Positions 1 to 9,159 of a stretch of DNA of 48,114 nucleotides are shown here, piece by piece (within the stretch, counting starts at the first letter, position 1; each line of letters opens with the position of its first letter). The notes under the pieces were generated by a model. The model was given only the letters and a program-made list of their open reading frames with translations. It searched no databases and was not told where the DNA came from. The position numbers were made by a program, and so were the translations under genes. Source of the stretch: Lachnospiraceae bacterium UBA2864 (lineage in GTDB: Bacteria > Bacillota > Clostridia > Lachnospirales > Lachnospiraceae); assembly GCA_002350525.1 (NCBI GenBank), contig DEFA01000021.1, positions 50,679-98,792 on the forward strand, given 5' to 3'.

Positions 1-577
1 GCTCACGGCTTGTGATGTTGAATACAACAGCTGTCTCTGAGTTAAGACCAAGCTCCTTGTAATTCTCAACCTTTGCCTTAGAAGCGTTATATACTACGAA
101 GTTAGGCTCGAATGTTTCAAGTTCCTCAGCTGTTGGCTGGATGAACATGTTCTTGATGAAATGTGCCTGCCAAGCAACCTCAACGATGAAACGAACTGCC
201 ATTCTTGAATCCTTGTTAGCTCCACAGAATGCATCTACTACGAAGAGTCTCTTGTTTGAGAGCTCCTTCTTAGCGATCTCCTTAACAGCTTCCCAAGCTT
301 CCTGAGTAGCTACGTGGTTATCGTTTGGATACTCATCGCTTGTCCACCATACTGTATCCTTAGAATTCTCATCAAGAACGATGAACTTGTCTTTAGGAGA
401 ACGACCTGTGTAAACACCTGTCATAACGTTAACAGCGTCAAGTTCTGTATTCTGTCCCTTGTCAAAACCTGTAAGCTCAGGCTTCATCTCTTCTTCGAAA
501 AGCTGTTCATAAGAAGGATTATAAACGATCTCAGTTGTACCTGTGATGCCATACTTTGTTAAATCAATGTTTGCCAT
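1..577 (-). CDS. pckA: Phosphoenolpyruvate carboxykinase (ATP), N-terminal part
   Basis: The gene runs off the left edge, so only the first 192 residues are visible. The protein begins MANIDLTKYGITGTTEI and holds the motif TGRSPKDKF at residues 57-65, typical of ATP-dependent PEP carboxykinase, which interconverts oxaloacetate and PEP in the cytosol. In anaerobic Clostridia it often runs toward oxaloacetate, but that is not shown here. The ATG at 577 follows a purine-rich AGAGGTAAGAGGT ribosome binding site. A sigma-A type promoter lies upstream at 698-725, so the gene is probably transcribed independently of the lipoprotein gene before it. The nucleotide-binding region lies outside the window. 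Confidence 0.96.
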   Translation of the reverse strand, partial: MANIDLTKYGITGTTEIVYNPSYEQLFEEEMKPELTGFDKGQNTELDAVNVMTGVYTGRSPKDKFIVLDENSKDTVWWTSDEYPNDNHVATQEAWEAVKEIAKKELSNKRLFVVDAFCGANKDSRMAVRFIVEVAWQAHFIKNMFIQPTAEELETFEPNFVVYNASKAKVENYKELGLNSETAVVFNITSRE

Positions 578-697
578 TACCTCTTACCTCTTTCTTTTAT
601 AATTGATTTGCAACTGTCGGAGAATTGTACATAACTCACCGGACTGTCACGTTTAATTAACTTATTAAGCGTGCGGTTCTAAAACAAACCGTTATTA

Positions 698-725
698 ATT
701 ATACAATAAACTGAAATAAAATCAA
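698..725 (-). promoter_or_regulatory. Sigma-A type promoter for pckA
   Basis: Reading the minus strand there is TTGATT, a 16-base spacer, then TATAAT. The predicted start is about 110 bases before the pckA ATG. The 5' leader contains a weak inverted repeat, CGGTT/AACCG with an 8-base loop (about 674-691). The promoter is inferred from sequence only. Confidence 0.6.
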
Positions 726-765
726 CCGTAAATGTTAGATTAGATTAACTGTTTTGTTTGAATAA

Positions 766-2715
766 TTACTGCTGTTCATTTATATATTCTCTAAGTTTAA
801 ACTCCAGCTGTTCGAACTGACAAGGACCTGCAGTAAGTATAACTTTGTGGAACTCAACCGGATCGAATTTATCACCAAGTGCATTTTCGGTTTTCTCCCT
901 GAGTTCTTCCATAAGATATTCACTGAGAGAATAACTGAGATATACTCCCGGATCTCCGACAACGGTATTATACAGCTCCTCAGCATATTCGCCGTTGAAT
1001 CCGCTTTCATTCATATAATCGGAAACGTCCTCTATTGACCAGCCTTCGTAATTTACTCCTATATCGATTCTTCCGTAAAGCATATAGCCAAGTTCTTCGT
1101 TAAGTCTGTAAAGCTGTCCGACTACCTCATCGTCCTCGGTTCCTTCAAAGTCATAATCCTTAAGAGTATTAAAACTTGTATATACAGCCCAGCCTTCCTG
1201 ATATCCCATAAAGTCTGCCGTAGCTCTGATCGGATTCGGATTTGTCGACTGGAAGTACGCGTTCTGATACATATGTCCCGGACATCCCTCATGCGCAAGT
1301 GTTACCCACATTCCGTCCGTATGAGACCCGTTAACCCTGATAATGTTATGTTCCTCATCATCAATAGCAGGTGACATGTAATAAGCAAGTGTGCTGTCAA
1401 GGATTGATTCCATGGCCGGTGACAGATAATCAGCTTTATAAGGAATGTTTTCAAGCTTCGGATACTCACCCATATCCTCTTTCATGAGAGTATTTATGAC
1501 GTCTTCGACCTTCATACTGTCTGTATTTTCGAAAAGCGTATCCATATTTTCGGTCATAAAATTATAAGCATCGGGATTTGAAAGATACACCATGGACATC
1601 TGTGTAAATGAATCGGTATATCTTGTCTCAAACATCTCGATTATCTCATCAACATCTCTCGAAGTTCCCGCAAAATGCGGTAAGATATATTTCTGATAAT
1701 ATTCCTTCCCGTTTTCATACTCACATAATCCACCGTCCACGGTTGCCTTTCCTTTATTGGCCGCAACACAATCACTGATCATATTCATACATGGAATGAT
1801 ACCGTTCAGTACAGCTTCCTTATCAAGGTCTTTGTAATGTTCTTTTTCCTCTTCCGTAAGGAACCCTAGTTCATCTATCTTTGAATTGAATTCTTTTATG
1901 AGGAAATTGTTCTCCGGATCCTCAACAAAAGTTTTACACTGATCGATAACATCATCACATGCCGCATCCTGCATGAAAAAGCCTTTTTCCGCTCTGTAAT
2001 TTTCGTACTCGCAGACCTTCTCCACATACTCCGGAAGCTGATTCATCATATCAATATAGTCCTCTACGTCGGACTTATCATCAAATCTGTACTCTGCAAA
2101 GTTGGTTCCTATATTTGCCTGAAAACCTCTCATCGGTGAGAAAGGTTCATAGAACAAGTAGTTATCGTTCTGGAACATTGTACGCTCATAATCATCTTTA
2201 AGAATGATATAAGTGAAATACTCCTCCTCTGTCATAGGCTGACCTTCAAATTTCAGGAGCTTCTGATAATCATCCTTGGTTTCCTGAATATCGTCAAGAA
2301 TAGCCTGTTCCGACATATCCGCATCACCGAGTGTTGCCGGACTCGGAGCTTCAATTCCGTATTTCTTTCCGTCAAGAACCGTAAAATTATAACTCAGTGT
2401 ATCCGAAGTTACATAGTCTCTGAATTCCTGCATGATATATTCTTCGAACTCTTTATTCTCGGTATCGGCATACTCTACAGGTTCAAAATCACCTTCAAAT
2501 TGTTTTTCTTCTCCGCCTCCGAGATTTCCCGGATTAAGTATACCGCCCGAACCGCTTCCCGAACCGCCACCGGCTATTACTACATCTTCCTCTGTTAACT
2601 GCTCAAGACTTTGTCCGTATTCGTAATCATCAGGATCCGGCGTTCCGCAGCCCGCCACTGATAAAAGCATGGTTCCCACAAGAACTCCCGCTACAGTCCT
2701 TCTGAATCTTTTCAT
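766..2715 (-). CDS. DUF885-family lipoprotein, putative zinc metallopeptidase
   Basis: The 649-residue protein starts with a lipoprotein signal peptide: basic MKRFRR, a hydrophobic stretch, then lipobox SVAGC with Cys23 as the lipidation site. A Gly/Ser-rich flexible stretch follows at about 49-68. The large C-terminal part matches the DUF885 family; its hallmark HEGCPGH at residues 475-481 (H-E-x4-H form) suggests a zinc metallopeptidase anchored on the outer face of the membrane. The substrate is unknown. The ATG is preceded by TAGGAG. It ends about 40 bases before the pckA promoter with no clear terminator between. The family assignment is firm; peptidase activity is inferred from the motif. 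Confidence 0.85.
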   Translation of the reverse strand: MKRFRRTVAGVLVGTMLLSVAGCGTPDPDDYEYGQSLEQLTEEDVVIAGGGSGSGSGGILNPGNLGGGEEKQFEGDFEPVEYADTENKEFEEYIMQEFRDYVTSDTLSYNFTVLDGKKYGIEAPSPATLGDADMSEQAILDDIQETKDDYQKLLKFEGQPMTEEEYFTYIILKDDYERTMFQNDNYLFYEPFSPMRGFQANIGTNFAEYRFDDKSDVEDYIDMMNQLPEYVEKVCEYENYRAEKGFFMQDAACDDVIDQCKTFVEDPENNFLIKEFNSKIDELGFLTEEEKEHYKDLDKEAVLNGIIPCMNMISDCVAANKGKATVDGGLCEYENGKEYYQKYILPHFAGTSRDVDEIIEMFETRYTDSFTQMSMVYLSNPDAYNFMTENMDTLFENTDSMKVEDVINTLMKEDMGEYPKLENIPYKADYLSPAMESILDSTLAYYMSPAIDDEEHNIIRVNGSHTDGMWVTLAHEGCPGHMYQNAYFQSTNPNPIRATADFMGYQEGWAVYTSFNTLKDYDFEGTEDDEVVGQLYRLNEELGYMLYGRIDIGVNYEGWSIEDVSDYMNESGFNGEYAEELYNTVVGDPGVYLSYSLSEYLMEELREKTENALGDKFDPVEFHKVILTAGPCQFEQLEFKLREYINEQQ

Positions 2716-2777
2716 CTTTACATTCTCCTATATTACATTTACTACACTTGTTAAAATCTAAATATTTTACCCGAGTA

Positions 2778-3464
2778 TTATAAACTAGAAAGAAGTGCCT
2801 CTGCAACCGGCATGTCCTCCGGTGTCGTAATCTTAATATTTTTATAAGAACCTTCTACCATTTTCACCCTCTGATCGAGGTATCTTTCGACTATCATGGT
2901 ATCATCGGTTATATCTTTATCGCCGCTTGCACGTAATCTGTCATAAGCCTCCAGAAGTAATCCCCTGTCAAATGTCTGAGGTGTCTGTATGATATACAGA
3001 GTACTTCTGTCCGGAGTCTCCACTCCGAACTCATACTCATCCACCACTTTTATAGTATCCTTTACCGGAACGGCAACCGTACAAGCCTTATATCTTCTTG
3101 CTGCGGATATACTGTCAAGTATCATTCTGTTGGTTATAAAAGGCCTTGCCGCATCATGGATCATGACGATATTATTCCTTCTGTCCGCAGCCTTTAAGCC
3201 TCTCTGCACGGAATCATATCTCTCCCTGCCGCCCGCAACTATTCTTCTTACTTTCGTAAAACCGTACTTCTCAACGATCTCCTGTCTGCAATAATCAATA
3301 TCCTTATCCTTTGTCACCAGAATGATCTCATCAACGATACTGGCTTCAAATGTTCTCAGACTGTAGTACAGGACCGGCTTACCGTCCAGAAGAAGGAACT
3401 GCTTTTCTTTTTTCTGGTTCATGCGGCTTCCGCTTCCGGCCGCAAGAACTATAGCTGATACCAT
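2778..3464 (-). CDS. ispD: 2-C-methyl-D-erythritol 4-phosphate cytidylyltransferase
   Basis: IspD transfers CMP from CTP to methylerythritol phosphate, the third step of the MEP isoprenoid pathway. The 228-residue length is normal. The N-terminal nucleotide-binding loop LAAGSGSRM lies at residues 7-15, GGRERYDSVQRGL at 78-90, HDAARP at 103-108, and the late motif TPQTF is present. The ATG follows AAAGGAG five bases upstream, and the gene lies 10 bases after tsaD, so they are probably co-transcribed. ispE of the same pathway is at 30566-31438; ispF is not in the window. Confidence 0.96.
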   Translation of the reverse strand: MVSAIVLAAGSGSRMNQKKEKQFLLLDGKPVLYYSLRTFEASIVDEIILVTKDKDIDYCRQEIVEKYGFTKVRRIVAGGRERYDSVQRGLKAADRRNNIVMIHDAARPFITNRMILDSISAARRYKACTVAVPVKDTIKVVDEYEFGVETPDRSTLYIIQTPQTFDRGLLLEAYDRLRASGDKDITDDTMIVERYLDQRVKMVEGSYKNIKITTPEDMPVAEALLSSL

Positions 3465-3474
3465 AGTGTCTCCT

Positions 3475-4638
3475 TTACGGTGTGATACTGTTACCTTTAT
3501 TCTCTCCGACTTTCAGATTCGGTATTGCATTAAGACTCATATCCGCTCTCTTTCCGGCTATAAAGTCATAATAACCGGCAGCTCCTATCATTGCTCCATT
3601 GTCCGTACAGTATATAAGTTCCGGCATGTAGAAATTCATACCGGCTTCCTCCGCTGCCTTCTTAACAGAGTTTCTGAGTCCCGAATTCGCCGCAACACCG
3701 CCTGCCAATGCGACTCTGTCACATCTATATTCTCTCGCAGCTCTCATGGTGTGCTCTGTCAGCACATCGATGACAGCCTGCTGGAAAGATGCCGCAACAT
3801 CCGCTTTATTTACTTCAATCCCCTTCATCTCACAGCTGTTCAGATAATTCAGAACCGCAGATTTGAGACCACTGAAGGAAAAATCATATGGCGAATCTCC
3901 GACTGACGCTCTCGGGAATTCGATTGCATACGGATTACCTTCTTTGGCAAGACTGTCCACCTTCGGTCCTCCCGGATAACCGAGACCTATAGCTCGGGCA
4001 ACTTTATCAAAAGCTTCTCCCGCCGCATCATCATGCGTTCTTCCGATGATCGTATAGCTGCCGTAATCATCAACTCTTACTATATGTGAATGACCTCCCG
4101 ATGCCACAAGGCATATAAACGGAGGCTTAAGTTCATCGTTATCTATATAATTCGCGGAGATATGTCCCTCAATATGATTTACTGCCACAAGAGGCTTCTT
4201 CTTTGCATAGGCAAGGGCCTTTGCTGCATTTACACCTACAAGCAGCGGACCTACAAGTCCTGGGCCGTATGTGACCGCGATTGCATCCATATCATCTATG
4301 GTTTTTCCCGCATCCGAAAGTGCTTTTCTGATAACCTGATTTATCTTTTCAACATGAGCTCTTGAAGCAATCTCCGGAACCACACCGCCGTAAAGCGTAT
4401 GTACCGGCACCTGAGAATAGATGACATTGGAGAGAACTTTTCTTCCGTCTGCAACAACTGCTGCAGCAGTCTCATCACAGGAAGACTCTATCCCCAGAAT
4501 AAGCGTCTCCGGCTTTTTCTCAGAGCCCTTCTCATCCTTAACCTTCTGTTCGGATTCGGCCTTCATCTTCTCGGCCTCAGCTTTTACCTTCTCAAATATA
4601 CCCTTTGTTACTTCTTTGTTAATCTTTAATCGATCCAT
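3475..4638 (-). CDS. tsaD: tRNA N6-adenosine threonylcarbamoyltransferase TsaD
   Basis: TsaD transfers the threonylcarbamoyl group to A37 of ANN-decoding tRNAs, working with TsaB and TsaE. The protein (387 aa) has the ASKHA core from ILGIESSCDET (residues 47-57), the metal-binding HIEGH at 155-159, ASGGHSH, and C-terminal YCTDNGAMIG. Unusually, about 45 charged Lys/Glu-rich residues precede the core, which normally starts almost at residue 1. The ATG at 4638 lies two bases after the rnz stop, so translational coupling is likely; an in-frame ATG at 4566 would still leave about 20 extra residues. Function is certain; the start is less so. Confidence 0.95.
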   Translation of the reverse strand: MDRLKINKEVTKGIFEKVKAEAEKMKAESEQKVKDEKGSEKKPETLILGIESSCDETAAAVVADGRKVLSNVIYSQVPVHTLYGGVVPEIASRAHVEKINQVIRKALSDAGKTIDDMDAIAVTYGPGLVGPLLVGVNAAKALAYAKKKPLVAVNHIEGHISANYIDNDELKPPFICLVASGGHSHIVRVDDYGSYTIIGRTHDDAAGEAFDKVARAIGLGYPGGPKVDSLAKEGNPYAIEFPRASVGDSPYDFSFSGLKSAVLNYLNSCEMKGIEVNKADVAASFQQAVIDVLTEHTMRAAREYRCDRVALAGGVAANSGLRNSVKKAAEEAGMNFYMPELIYCTDNGAMIGAAGYYDFIAGKRADMSLNAIPNLKVGENKGNSITP

Positions 4639-4640
4639 AT

Positions 4641-5558
4641 CTATTCTTCTTCATCCTCAAAGTTAAGTGTCACAGACCTTCTGTCTTTACAGATATGTGC
4701 ATCCGCAAATATCTCTTTAACCTTATCCGAAAATTCAAACGGATTCACCATCGACGGTGAATAATGGGTGAGCCACAGTTCTCCTACGCCGGCTTCTTTT
4801 GCAAGACGAGCTGCATCATACATTGTCATATGTTTCTTGTCCCGCGCCTTCTCATCTCCGTCCGGCTCACCGTACATTCCTTCGCATATGAATATGTCCG
4901 AACCTGCCGCAGCATCCGCTATCGAATGTATCGGTCTGGAATCCGTAGCATAAGTCACCTTAAGACCTTTCCTTGACTCACCCATGACCATATCACTTGT
5001 AAAAGTCTTTCCGTCTAAAATGACCGTCTCACCCTGCTGCAATTTCTTCCAGTACTGAAGCGGTATTTCCAGCTCCCTTGCTGCATCCGGGTTAAACTTG
5101 CCGGCACGGGAAAGTGACAGGCTGTAGCCGTAACAAGTAAGACTGTGATCAAGCTTAAATGCATGAATCTTCAGGCCTATAGCTTCAAAGTATTCATCAT
5201 TTTCCTTAAGTTCTACACAGTTTACTTTGAACGGAAGTCTCGGTGCTATGACAAGAAGTCCTCTCACTACCTTCTCAAGTCCTTCCGGTCCGATAATCGT
5301 AACCGGCTCCGTGCGATCGGCATTGCCCATTGCAAGAAGCAGCCCCGGAAGCCCGCTTATATGATCCGCATGAAAATGCGTGATAAGTATCGTATCTATC
5401 GGATTAAAGCTCCAGCCTCTCCTTCGAATGGAAATCTGTGTCGCTTCACCCGTATCTATAAGCATGCTTCTTCCATTATATCTCACCATTAAAGAAGTAA
5501 GCGCCCTGTACGGAAGCGGCATCATCCCTCCTGTACCGAGCAGCGTTATATCTATCAT
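4641..5558 (-). CDS. rnz: Ribonuclease Z
   Basis: RNase Z is the endonuclease that trims tRNA 3' ends. The 305-residue protein is a metallo-beta-lactamase fold enzyme with the zinc motif HFHADH at residues 61-66 followed by the typical ISGLPGLLLAMG stretch, a later conserved Asp in the TYATDSRP segment, and a C-terminal LTHYSPS histidine motif. Length is normal for the short bacterial form. It sits between rimI and tsaD, so this run concentrates on tRNA processing and modification. The C terminus is acidic (EDEEE), and its stop is two bases from the tsaD start. Confidence 0.95.
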   Translation of the reverse strand: MIDITLLGTGGMMPLPYRALTSLMVRYNGRSMLIDTGEATQISIRRRGWSFNPIDTILITHFHADHISGLPGLLLAMGNADRTEPVTIIGPEGLEKVVRGLLVIAPRLPFKVNCVELKENDEYFEAIGLKIHAFKLDHSLTCYGYSLSLSRAGKFNPDAARELEIPLQYWKKLQQGETVILDGKTFTSDMVMGESRKGLKVTYATDSRPIHSIADAAAGSDIFICEGMYGEPDGDEKARDKKHMTMYDAARLAKEAGVGELWLTHYSPSMVNPFEFSDKVKEIFADAHICKDRRSVTLNFEDEEE

Positions 5559-5591
5559 GTTCTTACCGTCCTAAAACTAATTTCAAAATTC

Positions 5592-6071
5592 TTATATTAA
5601 ATCCAATTGATCGGCATTTTTAGCAATAGGGCGCTGCATGATAACAGCATCCTCATCGGGATTAAAATAATAATCCTTTCTTACCGCAATCTTCTCAAAT
5701 CCGTATATCGTGTACAGGTTTATGGCCGCTTCATTTCCCTCTCTTACTTCAAGAGTTACTTTATCTGTGTTCATAAACTCAAGGCTTGTGATAAAGTGTT
5801 CCATAAGCTTTCCGCCATAGCCCTGTCTTCTCATATCCGGGTCGACTGCTATCCTGAGCAGCTCCGCATCTCCCGAATTCTCCGAAAATATAAGGTATCC
5901 GGCTAATTTTTCTCTTCCCTGAAATACAAAATCATCCGCCGTACTTCCATCATCAAAAACTGCCACCAGATGGTTATGTTCATGCTTAAATGTCTCTTCC
6001 AAAGATGCCTCACTCCAGGCGTCACTAAAGTACGCCTTTTCTATTCTGGCAATTTCACTGATTATACTCAT
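5592..6071 (-). CDS. rimI: Ribosomal protein S18 alanine N-acetyltransferase, GNAT family
   Basis: This 159-residue GNAT acyltransferase has the acetyl-CoA loop R-R-Q-G-Y-G-G-K in the middle and the YTIYGFEKIAVRKDYY segment typical of RimI near its end. RimI acetylates the N-terminal alanine of ribosomal protein S18. Its place between tsaB and rnz/tsaD matches the conserved Firmicutes order tsaE-tsaB-rimI-tsaD, which is the main support for RimI over a generic GNAT. The ATG at 6071 is preceded by GAGGA at a slightly long spacing. The S18 substrate is inferred from family and context. Confidence 0.88.
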   Translation of the reverse strand: MSIISEIARIEKAYFSDAWSEASLEETFKHEHNHLVAVFDDGSTADDFVFQGREKLAGYLIFSENSGDAELLRIAVDPDMRRQGYGGKLMEHFITSLEFMNTDKVTLEVREGNEAAINLYTIYGFEKIAVRKDYYFNPDEDAVIMQRPIAKNADQLDLI

Positions 6072-6098
6072 CTTATGATAATCCTCTTTTTTGATCGA

Positions 6099-6818
6099 TC
6101 ATTCACTTCGTTCTGCCTGTTTTTCATCTCTGACTCTCTCCGCCTGAGATGGTCTGAGATATACAGGTGTAAAATCATCCGCACTCACTGTTTTTCCTGC
6201 TCTCTGATATCTGAGCCCAAGAGCGGCAACCGATGCAGCTCTCTGAAGTCCGGACATGGCCGGTGCAAAGCTCACACCGACTTTTATCTTTTCTTCTATG
6301 ATATCTCTGAACTGAGCCACGCCGTCTCCCAGGAAGATAACCGGCTCACCCAGTGCATTTACCTTTTCTATGATCTCTTCTATGTCGCAGGCTGTCTGAT
6401 TGAGAACTGCCTCCGGAAGCTCTGCCTCCGTGTTGACACGATAGAGTCCCGTATAAACCTGATTACGTCTGGCATCCATGATAGGGCAGACAAGTCTGTC
6501 CGTTCCCCAGAGATTCATGGCAAGTCCTTCAAGTGTCGGTACTGCCGCAACCGGAATGTCCAGAGCAAGTCCGAATCCCTTAACCGTTGCTGCTCCGATC
6601 CTGAGTCCCGTGAAAGAACCCGGCCCCGCCGCAATCGCTATCACATCCAGATCTTCCGGTGATATCTCGGAAGCTTTCATAATCTCATCTATCATAGGCA
6701 TAAGGGTCTCCGAATGAGTCCTCTTATGATTTACCGAATACTCGGCTATAAGTTTATCATCTTCAATTACAGCTACAGTCGCGGTCATGCCCGAACTGTC
6801 TATTCCAAGTACTTTCAT
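6099..6818 (-). CDS. tsaB: tRNA threonylcarbamoyladenosine biosynthesis protein TsaB
   Basis: TsaB is the inactive ASKHA paralogue that pairs with TsaD in the t6A synthase complex. The protein begins MKVLGIDSSG, has RTHSETLMPMID and the family signature AAGPGSFTGLRIG, and is about 239 residues long. A longer frame starts at a TTG six codons upstream (6836), but the ATG at 6818 fits the family start and has GAAGG about 6-8 bases ahead, so it is preferred. It follows tsaE by about 26 bases and precedes rimI, the usual operon order. The C terminus is charged and probably disordered. Confidence 0.94.
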   Translation of the reverse strand: MKVLGIDSSGMTATVAVIEDDKLIAEYSVNHKRTHSETLMPMIDEIMKASEISPEDLDVIAIAAGPGSFTGLRIGAATVKGFGLALDIPVAAVPTLEGLAMNLWGTDRLVCPIMDARRNQVYTGLYRVNTEAELPEAVLNQTACDIEEIIEKVNALGEPVIFLGDGVAQFRDIIEEKIKVGVSFAPAMSGLQRAASVAALGLRYQRAGKTVSADDFTPVYLRPSQAERVRDEKQAERSE

Positions 6819-6844
6819 ACCTCTGCCTTCTTCCAAGTTCTGTA

Positions 6845-7285
6845 TTATCGAACTGTGATTTTTCTATAGTCAAAGCCCTTCTCATTATCCTTCTCAATGG
6901 TAACCCACATCGCGTCCTTTGGAATAACATCCTCTATCAGCTCTGCCCACTCTATAAGAGTTACGCCGTCACCGCTTACGAAGTCAAAAAAGCCTGTCTC
7001 TTCCATCTCATCCGGATCTGAAACCCTGTAAACGTCAAAATGGTATAACGGAAGATTTCCTTCATGATATTCTCTGAGTATGGTAAATGTGGGGCTGGCC
7101 ATAGGCTCGGTAATTCCGAGTCCCGCACCGAAGCCCTGTGCAAATACAGTCTTACCCACACCCAGATCGCCTTTCAGGCATATGACCTGTCCGGGAAGTG
7201 CCTGCTCTGCAAGTGCCTTCGCAAACTGAAATGTCTCTTCGCGGGAATGGCTCTCATATTCTTTTATATCTTTAATCTCTGACAT
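6845..7285 (-). CDS. tsaE: tRNA threonylcarbamoyladenosine biosynthesis ATPase TsaE
   Basis: TsaE is a small P-loop ATPase needed for turnover of the TsaB-TsaD complex. The 146-residue protein carries Walker A GDLGVGKT at residues 39-46, then PTFTILREY and the HFDVYR segment, and a later acidic EW motif, all typical of the family. It is the first of the tsaE-tsaB-rimI-rnz-tsaD-ispD series. A perfect 7-bp inverted repeat separates it from the dCMP deaminase gene upstream, but without a T-tract, so read-through is likely. Together with Sua5/TsaC at 19793 it completes the t6A pathway. Confidence 0.95.
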   Translation of the reverse strand: MSEIKDIKEYESHSREETFQFAKALAEQALPGQVICLKGDLGVGKTVFAQGFGAGLGITEPMASPTFTILREYHEGNLPLYHFDVYRVSDPDEMEETGFFDFVSGDGVTLIEWAELIEDVIPKDAMWVTIEKDNEKGFDYRKITVR

Positions 7286-7301
7286 ATTCTCTTCTCTATC
7301 C

Positions 7302-7317
7302 GGCTGACAGGTCAGCC
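7302..7317 (-). repeat. Short perfect inverted repeat between comEB and tsaE
   Basis: GGCTGAC and GTCAGCC (7 bp each) are separated by two bases. No U-run follows on the minus strand, so it is not a standard terminator. It may be an RNA-processing or attenuating hairpin, or chance. Confidence 0.4.
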
Positions 7318-7321
7318 ATTA

Positions 7322-7810
7322 TCATATCTCTACCGAAATAAGTCTGTGTGCCGGCTCATACTGACGATACTTAACACCGGTCTTCTCAAACATACGCTTT
7401 GAAGCGATAGTGCTTTCCGAATCCGCATATTTATCAGACATATATATGATTTCTTTGATGCCGCTCTGGATAATAGCCTTTGCACACTCGTTACAAGGGA
7501 AAAGTGTTACATAGCACTTAGCTCCCTTCATACTTCCCGTTCCGCGATAATTAAGTATCGCATTAAGCTCTGCATGGCAGACAAACATATATTTCGAATC
7601 GAGTGCCGAACCGTCTCTTCCCCAAGGCATATCGTCATCCTCGCAGCCCTCAGGCATTCCGTTATAACCTACCGAAAGAATTCTGTTATCCTCTCCTACT
7701 ATGCAGGCACCTACCTGAGTATTCGGATCCTTACTTCTGTAAGCCGACATCATAGCAATCCCCATAAAATACTGATCCCAGCTTATATAGTCTTTCCTCT
7801 TCTCGCTCAT
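7322..7810 (-). CDS. comEB: Deoxycytidylate (dCMP) deaminase
   Basis: The 162-residue protein is a zinc-dependent cytidine/deoxycytidylate deaminase, converting dCMP to dUMP for dTMP synthesis. The zinc motif is split as usual: HAE at residues 79-81 and PCNEC at 105-109, with the N-terminal GACIVGEDNRILSVGYNG segment typical of dCMP deaminase. The start has a strong GGGGGAGG ribosome binding site. A terminator after lysC separates it from the amino-acid genes upstream. The symbol follows the B. subtilis ComEB homologue; no competence role is implied. Confidence 0.92.
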   Translation of the reverse strand: MSEKRKDYISWDQYFMGIAMMSAYRSKDPNTQVGACIVGEDNRILSVGYNGMPEGCEDDDMPWGRDGSALDSKYMFVCHAELNAILNYRGTGSMKGAKCYVTLFPCNECAKAIIQSGIKEIIYMSDKYADSESTIASKRMFEKTGVKYRQYEPAHRLISVEI

Positions 7811-7872
7811 TTTATATTACCTCCCCCATTAACTCACGCCCCTCATGAAGGATGCGTCTAGTTTCAAACAAA

Positions 7873-7903
7873 CCCCGTATAATACAGAATGTATCATACG
7901 GGG
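7873..7903 (-). terminator. Rho-independent terminator after aspartate kinase
   Basis: An 8-bp arm CCCCGTAT pairs with ATACGGGG, extended inward by four more pairs around a 5-base loop. On the minus strand it is followed by TTTGTTTG. It lies 12 bases after the lysC stop. Confidence 0.85.
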
Positions 7904-7914
7904 AATAAAATTTC

Positions 7915-9120
7915 TTACTTATCACTTCCAAGATCAAACTTGTCATGGATCGCATTCATTGCTCTCTCTGTTTCGGAATCATTGATAAGTACTGTAACTC
8001 TTATCTCTGAAGTAGATATCATTCTGATGTTGATGTTAGCATCGTAAAGAGCTTCGAACATCTTAGCTGCAACACCTGCGTTAGACTGCATACCTGCACC
8101 AACGATTGAAACCTTTGCAACCTTCTTGTTAACATCAATAGACTCGAAATCCATCTTACCCTTGATCAGCTCAGCTGCTTCATCGGCATCATCTACGCTG
8201 CATGTAAACGAGATATCCTTTGTTCCGTGACGACCTACTGACTGAAGTATCATATCTATGTTAATGTTGTGCTTTGCAAGCTCATTGAAAAGCTTAAATG
8301 CAACGCCCGGCTCATCCTTAAGACCTATTACTGCAACTCTCGCAGCATCTGCATCTGCGGCAACACCGCTGACTATCATCTTCTCCATCTTATTTCCCTC
8401 CTTAACGATAGTTCCTTCGTGATTATTAAGACTTGAACGTACAACCATCTGTACACCATACTTCTTGGCAAGCTCAACTGATCTGTTATGAAGCACTCCC
8501 GCTCCAAGAGTTGCGAGCTCCAGCATCTCATCGTAGGTAACCATCGGCAGTTTACGTGCACTTTTAACTTTTCTCGGATCGGCTGTATATACGCCGTCAA
8601 CATCTGTATAAATCTCGCAAAGATCGGCATGAAGGGCAGCGGCAAGAGCTACAGCTGTTGTATCGCTTCCTCCTCTTCCGAGAGTTGTATAATCGTCATA
8701 CTTATTAACTCCCTGGAAACCGGTAACTATTACTATCTTATGCTGCTCTAATTCATTTCTGATTCTTTCTGTATCGATTCTCTTAAGTCTCGCATTACTG
8801 TAAGTTGATGTAGTATGCATAGCAACCTGATAGGCATTGAGAGAAACTGCAGGTACTCCGAGGGATGCCATAGCCATAGACATAAGAGCAACCGACTGCT
8901 GCTCTCCTGTGGTAAGAAGCATATCCATCTCTCTCTTAGGTGGATTCTCATTGATCTCCTTAGCCATATCGATAAGTACGTCTGTATACTTACCCATAGC
9001 CGAAAGAACCACTACCACATCATTTCCCTTTTTGTAATCTTCGATACAACGATTGGCAACGTTGAAGATCCTGTCTCTGTTGCCGACAGATGTACCACCA
9101 AACTTTTTAACGATTAGCAT
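7915..9120 (-). CDS. lysC: Aspartate kinase
   Basis: Aspartokinase phosphorylates aspartate, the entry step to Lys, Met and Thr. The 401-residue protein has the N-terminal KKFGGTSVG motif, the TLGRGGSDTTAVALAAAL motif mid-protein, then two ACT domains in the C-terminal third (VIGLKDEPGVAF and VSIVGAGMQSNAGVA stretches), implying end-product feedback control. It follows hom by about 40 bases and ends in a terminator, so hom-lysC is one transcription unit. GGAGG precedes the ATG. No lysine riboswitch or T-box was seen in the short gap. Which end product inhibits it cannot be read from sequence. Confidence 0.96.
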   Translation of the reverse strand: MLIVKKFGGTSVGNRDRIFNVANRCIEDYKKGNDVVVVLSAMGKYTDVLIDMAKEINENPPKREMDMLLTTGEQQSVALMSMAMASLGVPAVSLNAYQVAMHTTSTYSNARLKRIDTERIRNELEQHKIVIVTGFQGVNKYDDYTTLGRGGSDTTAVALAAALHADLCEIYTDVDGVYTADPRKVKSARKLPMVTYDEMLELATLGAGVLHNRSVELAKKYGVQMVVRSSLNNHEGTIVKEGNKMEKMIVSGVAADADAARVAVIGLKDEPGVAFKLFNELAKHNINIDMILQSVGRHGTKDISFTCSVDDADEAAELIKGKMDFESIDVNKKVAKVSIVGAGMQSNAGVAAKMFEALYDANINIRMISTSEIRVTVLINDSETERAMNAIHDKFDLGSDK

Positions 9121-9159
9121 TGTATCTTTCCTCCAAGATAAACCATGAACGGCTTTTAT

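Noticed and set aside
578..765. A small gene or riboswitch between pckA and the DUF885 lipoprotein
   Set aside because: Only a promoter and a weak leader hairpin are visible; the sequence is AT-rich without an ORF with a ribosome binding site.
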